A DNA stretch of 10,753 nt. Source: an uncultured Intestinimonas sp. (GTDB taxonomy: Bacteria; Bacillota_A; Clostridia; Oscillospirales; Oscillospiraceae). Under the pieces are notes generated by a model. The model searched no databases. It saw only the letters and a program-made list of their open reading frames with translations, and had not been told where the DNA came from. Of this stretch, positions 6,416 to 10,753 are shown in pieces (positions within the stretch are counted from its first letter, which is position 1; each line of letters begins with the position of its first letter). The stretch covers positions 1-10,753 of the forward strand of contig CAUBHZ010000031.1 in assembly GCA_958435885.1 (NCBI GenBank). Direction: 5' to 3'. The translations under genes and the position numbers were made by a program.

Positions 6416-6444
6416 TTGTCAATTTTCTCCGAATGTGATATGTT
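6416..6444 (+). promoter_or_regulatory. Promoter of the MBL-DUF362-deoC unit
   Basis: The -35 is TTGTCA (6416-6421) and the -10 is TATGTT (6439-6444), with 17 bases between. TGA immediately before the -10 gives an extended -10. The predicted start near 6451 lies inside the dyad at 6440-6459, and the ribosome binding site AGGAGG (6471-6476) follows. Confidence 0.65.
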
Positions 6445-6459
6445 AATACGTATCAACAT
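6440..6459. promoter_or_regulatory. Operator-like dyad over the MBL promoter
   Basis: ATGTTaATACGTATcAACAT is a 20-base inverted repeat with one mismatched pair (6445/6454), centred on the perfect palindrome ATACGTAT. It covers most of the -10 and the predicted start. A wider inverted repeat, TGATATG (6436-6442) and CATATCA (6463-6469), surrounds it. The size and position suit a dimeric repressor of TetR or similar type, but no such regulator lies in the window. Confidence 0.5.
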
Positions 6460-6483
6460 CACCATATCATAGGAGGCAACGCT

Positions 6484-7461
6484 ATGCCAGAAGAGATCGC
6501 GGCCGGGATCTACCGGATTCCGGTGCCCCTGGTGGGCAATCCGCTCAAGGAGCTCAACGCCTACCTCCTGAAGGGAGAGGACGGGAATCTGCTCATCGAT
6601 ACCGGCTTCCGCCAGCCGGCCTGCCGGGAGGCTCTGTTCTCCAGCCTGCGGGAGCTGGGCGTCCGCCGGGGAGAGACGGAAGTGCTGCTCACCCACCTCC
6701 ACTCCGACCACTCCGGCCTGGCGCCGGAGGCCGCGGGGGAGCGGACCATCTATATGAGCGAGGTGGACCGGCCCCACCTGGACGACCGGGCCTATGGGGA
6801 AAAGCACTGGGAGCGCATGAACGAGCGGTTCCGGACGGAGGGCTTTCCCCGGCACCTGCTGGCCCGGATGAGTGAGACCAACCCGGCCCGGTCCATGGCG
6901 CCGCCGTCCGGCGGGCACTATCAGGGCCTGGCCGACGGTCAGATCCTGGAGAGGGGCGGCTGCCGCATCCAGTGTCTGCTCATGCCCGGCCACACGCCGG
7001 GGCAGATGTGCTACTGGCTGCCGGAGCGTGGCATCCTCTTCACCGGGGACCACGTGCTCTTCGACATCACGCCCAATATCACGTTCTGGCCCGTCATGGC
7101 GGACGCCCTGGGGTCCTATCTGGAGAGCCTCAAAAAGATCCGCGCCTACGACCCGGAGCTTACCCTGCCCGGCCACCGGAAGAGCGGGGACCTGAAGACG
7201 CGGGTGGACGAACTCCTCTGCCACCACCAGCGGCGGCTGGAGGAGGCCCTGAATGTGGTGAAGGCCCATCCGGGCCGGGGCGCCTATGAGCTGGCCGGCC
7301 ATATGACCTGGAAGATCCGGGCCAGCTCCTGGGCGGACTTCCCGGTGGCACAGAAGTGGTTCGCCGTGGGCGAGTGCATGTCCCACCTGGACCACCTGAT
7401 CGTCCTGGGCCGGCTCCGCCGGGAGACGGTGGACGGCAAGGCGGCCTACTATGCCATTTGA
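6484..7461 (+). CDS. Metallo-beta-lactamase fold hydrolase
   Basis: A 325-residue cytosolic MBL-fold metallohydrolase with the full dinuclear metal site: H71, H73, D75 and H76 in THLHSDHSG, H170 in PGHTPG, D189 in FTGDH and H231 in LPGH. The catalytic fold covers about residues 5-235. The remaining ~90 residues are helical and basic, ending in LGRLRRETVDGKAAYYAI, which resembles the winged-helix-like C-terminus of LACTB2-type members (recognised by pattern only). The family includes thioesterases, glyoxalase II-like enzymes and nucleases, and the sequence alone does not choose among them. AGGAGG at 6471-6476 lies 7 bases before the ATG. Arginine is mostly coded by CGG, unlike the genes that follow. 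It is first in a probable operon, 27 bases before the DUF362 gene with no terminator between. Confidence 0.9.
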   Translation: MPEEIAAGIYRIPVPLVGNPLKELNAYLLKGEDGNLLIDTGFRQPACREALFSSLRELGVRRGETEVLLTHLHSDHSGLAPEAAGERTIYMSEVDRPHLDDRAYGEKHWERMNERFRTEGFPRHLLARMSETNPARSMAPPSGGHYQGLADGQILERGGCRIQCLLMPGHTPGQMCYWLPERGILFTGDHVLFDITPNITFWPVMADALGSYLESLKKIRAYDPELTLPGHRKSGDLKTRVDELLCHHQRRLEEALNVVKAHPGRGAYELAGHMTWKIRASSWADFPVAQKWFAVGECMSHLDHLIVLGRLRRETVDGKAAYYAI

Positions 7462-7488
7462 TGTGAAAGAAACGAGAGGAATGACAAC

Positions 7489-8616
7489 ATGGAACAGGCA
7501 AAGGTATATTTTTCCGATCTGAGAGCCCCCATGGGCACCAATCTGCTCAAGAAGCTGGAAAAGCTCATCCGCACCGCCGGTATTGGCGGGATCGATATGG
7601 AGAAGAAGCTAGTGGCCATCAAGATCCACTTCGGTGAGCCGGGCAACCTCTCCTACCTCCGGCCCAACTACGCCAAGGTGGTGGCCGATGTGGTCAAGTC
7701 CCTGGGGGGCGTGCCCTTCCTCACCGACTGCAACACCCTCTATGTGGGCCGCCGGAAGAACGCCCTGGAGCATATGGACGCCGCCTATGAAAACGGCTTC
7801 TCCCCCTTCTCCACCGGCTGCCAGATCATCATCGGCGACGGCCTCAAGGGTACCGACGACGTGGAGGTGCCCGTGGAGGGAGCTGAGTATATCCAGACCG
7901 CCAAGATCGGCCGGGCCATCATGGACGCCGATGTCTTCATCAGCCTGAGCCACTTCAAGGGCCACGAGGCCACCGGCTTCGGCGGCGCCCTGAAGAACAT
8001 CGGCATGGGCTGCGGCTCCCGCCGGGGCAAGATGGAGCAGCACAACTCCGGCAAGCCGGAGGTCCGCCAGAAGAAGTGTGTGGGCTGCCGCCAGTGCGCC
8101 AAGCAGTGCGGCCAGGACGCCATCTCCTACGGCGAGGACCGGAAGGCCTTCATCGACCAGAACAAGTGCGTGGGCTGCGGCCGCTGCCTGGGTGCCTGCA
8201 ACTTCGACGCCATCGTCAACCGGAACGCCAGCGCCAACGACGACCTGAACCGCAAGATGGCCGAGTACGCCAAGGGCGTGGTGGACGGCCGTCCCCAGTT
8301 CCACATCAGCCTGGTCATGGACGTCTCCCCCTTCTGCGACTGCCACGCCGAGAACGACATCCCCATCATCCCCGACGTGGGCATGTTCGCCTCCTTTGAC
8401 CCGGTGGCGCTGGACCAGGCCTGCGCCGACGCCTGCCTGCGCCAGCCCGTCATGCCCGGCAGCCGCCTGGACGAGTACCTCCACACCGAGGGCTGCGAGG
8501 ACCACCACGACCACTTCTGCAACAACTTCCCCGAGACCAACTGGCGTTCCTGCCTGGAGCACGCCGAAAAGATCGGTCTGGGCACCCGCTCCTATGAGCT
8601 CATCGAAGTGAAATAA
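7489..8616 (+). CDS. DUF362 protein with central 2[4Fe-4S] ferredoxin domain
   Basis: A 375-residue iron-sulfur protein of unknown function. Residues ~1-190 and ~245-375 match the two halves of DUF362. Between them is a ferredoxin module with two CxxCxxCxxxC motifs, C197/C200/C203/C207 and C227/C230/C233/C237, which should bind two [4Fe-4S] clusters. Additional possible ligands are C283 and C285 in FCDCH and the metal-ligand-rich stretch with H332, C336, H339, H340, H342 and C344. The DPVALDQA segment near the end is typical of DUF362. An electron-transfer or iron-sulfur maturation role is plausible, but no reaction is known to me for this subgroup. There is no signal peptide. GAGAGGA at 7474-7480 precedes the ATG by 8 bases. 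It sits between the MBL gene and deoC on the same strand with short gaps (27 and 28 bases), so the three are probably co-transcribed. Confidence 0.92.
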   Translation: MEQAKVYFSDLRAPMGTNLLKKLEKLIRTAGIGGIDMEKKLVAIKIHFGEPGNLSYLRPNYAKVVADVVKSLGGVPFLTDCNTLYVGRRKNALEHMDAAYENGFSPFSTGCQIIIGDGLKGTDDVEVPVEGAEYIQTAKIGRAIMDADVFISLSHFKGHEATGFGGALKNIGMGCGSRRGKMEQHNSGKPEVRQKKCVGCRQCAKQCGQDAISYGEDRKAFIDQNKCVGCGRCLGACNFDAIVNRNASANDDLNRKMAEYAKGVVDGRPQFHISLVMDVSPFCDCHAENDIPIIPDVGMFASFDPVALDQACADACLRQPVMPGSRLDEYLHTEGCEDHHDHFCNNFPETNWRSCLEHAEKIGLGTRSYELIEVK

Positions 8617-8644
8617 GCCGTCAAAGCAAGAAAGGATGTTATCT

Positions 8645-9310
8645 ATGGACGTGAAGGAGATCCTGAAGCACTGTGACCACACCCTCCTGAAGCAGGAGTC
8701 CACCTGGGCGCAGATCAAGGAGATCTGCGACGACGGAATGAAGTACCACTGCGCCTCTGTGTGCATTCCCGCCTCCTATGTGCACCAGGCCGCCGAGTAC
8801 GTGGGCAACGACCTGAAGATCTGCACCGTCATCGGCTTCCCCAACGGCTACTCCACCACCGCCGTGAAGGTCTTCGAGACCGAGGACGCCATCCGCAACG
8901 GCGCCGACGAGATCGACATGGTCATCAATATCGGCTGGGTGAAGGACCAGAAGTGGGACGATCTGCTGGGCGAGATGAAGGCCGTGAAGGAGAGCTGCCA
9001 GGGCCGCATCCTCAAGGTCATCGTGGAGGCCTGCCTCCTCACCGAGGAGGAGAAGATCAAGCTGTGCGAGCTGGTCACCGCCTCCGGCGCCGACTATATC
9101 AAGACCTCCACCGGCTTCTCCACCGGCGGCGCCACCCGTGAGGACGTGGCCCTCATGGTGAAGCACGTGGGTCCCGGCGTGAAGGTCAAGGCGGCCGGCG
9201 GCATCACCAGCCTGAAGGACGCCGAGAATTTCCTGGCCCTGGGCGCGGATCGCCTGGGCACCTCCCGGATCGTCAAGCTGGTGAAGGGCCAGCAGGGTGA
9301 GGGGTATTGA
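8645..9310 (+). CDS. deoC: Deoxyribose-phosphate aldolase
   Basis: A 221-residue class I aldolase that splits 2-deoxy-D-ribose 5-phosphate into acetaldehyde and glyceraldehyde 3-phosphate, the last step in using deoxynucleosides as carbon source. It is a single TIM barrel of the usual length. The Schiff-base lysine is K153 in DYIKTSTGF; the second active-site lysine is K182 in VKVKAAGGI; the catalytic aspartate is D91 in EIDMVIN. A phosphate-binding GTSR (205-208) ends the barrel. I chose the ATG at 8645 over an ATG at 8636: AGAAAGG (8629-8635) lies 9 bases before 8645 but directly abuts 8636, and the shorter protein starts [13 protein letters not shown] like family members. It is last in the MBL-DUF362-deoC unit and ends at a strong terminator. 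The nearby BMP-type binding protein supports a nucleoside-salvage setting. Confidence 0.96.
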   Translation: MDVKEILKHCDHTLLKQESTWAQIKEICDDGMKYHCASVCIPASYVHQAAEYVGNDLKICTVIGFPNGYSTTAVKVFETEDAIRNGADEIDMVINIGWVKDQKWDDLLGEMKAVKESCQGRILKVIVEACLLTEEEKIKLCELVTASGADYIKTSTGFSTGGATREDVALMVKHVGPGVKVKAAGGITSLKDAENFLALGADRLGTSRIVKLVKGQQGEGY

Positions 9311-9330
9311 CCGACGCATCTTTTGAACGC

Positions 9331-9367
9331 AGGGCGGACCGCCGGAGGGGCGGTCCGCCCTCTTTTT
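9331..9367 (+). terminator. Rho-independent terminator after deoC
   Basis: AGGGCGGACCGCC (9331-9343) pairs perfectly with GGCGGTCCGCCCT (9349-9361) around a 5-base loop, followed by TCTTTTT ending at 9367. It lies 21 bases after the deoC stop and closes the operon. Confidence 0.93.
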
Positions 9368-9460
9368 GTGTGGAGGATCGTCTGTTTTCACAGCTTTATC
9401 GGTGCCGCACCGTACATTTAACACTTTTGTAACAAAACCGTAAACTTTCTTTGACAATCG

Positions 9461-9470
9461 CGAAATTTCG
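9461..9470. promoter_or_regulatory. Palindrome CGAAATTTCG upstream of the BMP gene promoter
   Basis: A perfect 10-base palindrome lies immediately before the -35 of the BMP gene promoter. A TTGACA at 9451-9456 precedes it but has no -10 at a suitable distance. The palindrome could be a regulator site; a short A/T-centred palindrome can also occur by chance. Confidence 0.35.
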
Positions 9471-9471
9471 G

Positions 9472-9500
9472 TTGCGCTCTGGTAAAATGTGCGATATAAT
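9472..9500 (+). promoter_or_regulatory. Promoter of the BMP-family lipoprotein gene
   Basis: A perfect consensus -10 TATAAT (9495-9500) lies 17 bases after TTGCGC (9472-9477), a moderate -35. The predicted start near 9507 gives a leader of about 77 bases. I see no known riboswitch in it. Confidence 0.72.
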
Positions 9501-9583
9501 AAGCCCGTGCTCGGGGGAATGGACCATTTTCGAAGATGTCTAGGCCATACCGGGCATTGATTTTGAAAGGAAGGTAGATCAGC

Positions 9584-10753
9584 TTGAAGAATTTTAAGAA
9601 ACTTTCCGCTCTTGTTCTGGCTGGTGCCATGGTGTTCTCCCTGGCCGCCTGCGGCGGCGGAAACGCCTCCACTCCCGCCCCCGAGACCACCACTCCCGCT
9701 GAGAGCGGCGCCCCCGCCGAGACCACTCCCGCTACCGATATGAAGGTGGCCATGATCACCGACTACGGCGATATCACTGACCAGTCCTTCAACCAGACCA
9801 CCTACGAGGCCTGCAACGAGTTCTGCACCGCCAACAGCGTGGACTTCACCTACTACAAGCCCGCCGGCGACTCCACCGCCGAGCGTGTGGCCATGGTGGA
9901 CGCCGCCGTGGCCGAGGGCTACAACGTGGTCGTGATGCCCGGCTACGCCTTCGCCGAGACCATCAAGGAGACCGCTGAGATGTATCCCGACGTCACCTTC
10001 ATCGCTCTGGACGTGGGCGAGTCTGACCTGGGTGCCGACTACACCGTGCCCTCCAACGTCTACTGCGCCGTGTACCAGGAAGAGCTGTGCGGCTACATGG
10101 CCGGCTACGCCGCTGTGAAGCTGGGCTACACTCACCTGGGCTTCCTGGGCGGCATGGCTGTCCCCGCTGTGCAGCGCTACGGCTACGGCTTCGTGCAGGG
10201 CGCTGACGCCGCCGCCGCCGATCTGGGCAACGGCGCCGACGTGACCGTGGAGTACGTCTACGGCAACCAGTTCTTCGGCGATGCCGACATCACCGCTTAC
10301 ATGGACAACTGGTATCAGACTCAGGGTGTTGAGGTCGTCTTCGCCTGCGGCGGCGGCATCTACACCTCCGCTGCCGAGGCCGCTGCCAAGGTGGGCGGCA
10401 AGGTCATCGGCGTGGACGTAGACCAGGCTGCCATCATCGACGCCTACGGTGAGGGCATGACCGTGACCTCCGCCATGAAGGGCCTGGCCAACACCACCAA
10501 GCACCTCCTCCAGGAGGTCATGGACGGCAACTTTGCCAACTACGGCGGCCAGATCGAGACCCTGGGCCTGGTGTCCGGTGACGATCCCACCGCCAACTAC
10601 GTCCAGCTGCCCATGGAGTCCACCCAGTGGAGCGACTCCTTCACTCAGGACGACTACAAGGCTATGGTGGCCGGTATGTACGACGGCACCATCACCGTCT
10701 CCATCGACGTGTCCGTGGCTGCTGCTGATTACGCCACCGTCATCACCGTCAAC
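9584..10753 (+). CDS. BMP/PnrA-family substrate-binding lipoprotein, 3' end missing
   Basis: The first 390 codons of an extracellular substrate-binding lipoprotein of the BMP (basic membrane protein, PnrA/Med) family; the stop lies beyond the window. These proteins bind purine or other nucleosides for an ABC importer. The signal peptide starts MKNFKKL and ends in the lipobox LAAC, with lipidated C23. Residues 27-52 are a Thr/Pro/Glu/Ala linker. The binding domain begins near residue 53 with MKVAMITDYGDITDQSFNQ, in which D66, S68, F69 and N70 match the family's opening motif; an IGVDVDQAAI segment typical of BMP proteins follows later. The start is TTG: a TAG in frame at 9575-9577 excludes longer forms, GAAAGGAAGG (9565-9574) lies 9 bases upstream, and the first in-frame ATG would cut the signal peptide. 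The length suggests it ends soon after the window; ABC ATPase and permease genes are expected next (inference). Confidence 0.92.
   Translation, partial: MKNFKKLSALVLAGAMVFSLAACGGGNASTPAPETTTPAESGAPAETTPATDMKVAMITDYGDITDQSFNQTTYEACNEFCTANSVDFTYYKPAGDSTAERVAMVDAAVAEGYNVVVMPGYAFAETIKETAEMYPDVTFIALDVGESDLGADYTVPSNVYCAVYQEELCGYMAGYAAVKLGYTHLGFLGGMAVPAVQRYGYGFVQGADAAAADLGNGADVTVEYVYGNQFFGDADITAYMDNWYQTQGVEVVFACGGGIYTSAAEAAAKVGGKVIGVDVDQAAIIDAYGEGMTVTSAMKGLANTTKHLLQEVMDGNFANYGGQIETLGLVSGDDPTANYVQLPMESTQWSDSFTQDDYKAMVAGMYDGTITVSIDVSVAAADYATVITVN

Noticed and set aside
6103..7395. Minus-strand open frame of 430 codons across the MBL gene and the neighbouring promoter
   Set aside because: It is antisense to an MBL gene with a complete metal site and overlaps the lipoprotein gene's start in another frame. 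It is a compositional shadow.
7609..8766. Minus-strand open frame of 385 codons opposite the DUF362 gene
   Set aside because: It is a reverse-strand shadow of the G/C-ending codons of the DUF362 gene. The translation is repetitive Val/Ala/Gly/His.
9460..9477. PurR box before the BMP gene
   Set aside because: The reverse strand has CCGAA with A/T-rich flanks, but most other consensus positions fail and no second box is present.
9311..9583. Purine or other riboswitch in the 273-base gap before the BMP gene
   Set aside because: Apart from the deoC terminator, the palindrome and the promoter, I see no conserved aptamer core or second terminator near the start codon.
8639..10504. Long open frame of 621 codons on the minus strand, antisense to deoC and the BMP gene
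   Set aside because: It runs across two clear plus-strand genes, a terminator and a promoter. Its product is low-complexity Gly/Val/His/Ala-rich, as expected from reading G/C-rich codons backwards. No ribosome binding site or family resemblance was seen.
1..10753. Defence system, mobile element, CRISPR array, tRNA or rRNA
   Set aside because: No regular spaced repeats, transposase, integrase, nuclease-toxin pair or RNA gene pattern was seen on either strand. The genes read as normal chromosomal functions with continuous composition.

Overview
The window looks like chromosome from a GC-rich, Gram-positive strict anaerobe of the Clostridia. An Oscillospiraceae-type gut bacterium (Flavonifractor/Lawsonibacter-like) is my best guess, but that is inferred. 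Supporting signs are the superoxide reductase and rubrerythrin defence genes, a PerR-type regulator, three lipobox lipoproteins, strong AGGAGG-type ribosome binding sites, Rho-independent terminators, and a strong preference for G/C at third codon positions. I see no insertion sequence, phage gene, CRISPR array, tRNA or rRNA. No gene-free stretch exceeds 300 bases; the longest is 9311-9583.

Layout. (1) 61-3291, plus strand: a YgiQ-family radical SAM protein, a hairpin, then a membrane protein built from two copies of a YcxB-like module. (2) 3370-3759, minus: a small lipoprotein with four 11-residue LEA-like repeats. (3) 3865-5388, plus: an oxidative-stress unit of perR-like regulator, desulfoferrodoxin (superoxide reductase) and rubrerythrin. 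It has a clear sigma-A-type promoter and a perfect 9-9-9 palindrome at the start site. (4) 5439-6293, minus: a lipoprotein of unknown function with a DxDxDG motif. (5) 6416-9310, plus: a probable three-gene operon of metallo-beta-lactamase-fold hydrolase, DUF362/ferredoxin protein and deoxyribose-phosphate aldolase, with a promoter overlapped by a near-palindromic dyad and a strong terminator at the end. (6) 9472-10753, plus: a promoter and the start of a BMP/PnrA-type nucleoside-binding lipoprotein gene that runs off the window.

How the genes fit together. The regulator would sense peroxide or metal status and control superoxide reduction (superoxide to peroxide, by desulfoferrodoxin) followed by peroxide reduction (by rubrerythrin), a coherent two-step detoxification. 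In the right-hand part, the substrate-binding lipoprotein probably captures nucleosides for an ABC importer, and DeoC breaks down deoxyribose 5-phosphate released from deoxynucleosides. The roles of the MBL and DUF362 proteins upstream of deoC are unknown.

Most of the window is recognisable housekeeping or stress biology. I did not find a convincing wholly new system. The points most worth a second look are the two operator-like dyads, the MBL-DUF362-deoC linkage, the LEA-like lipoprotein, and the duplicated membrane protein.
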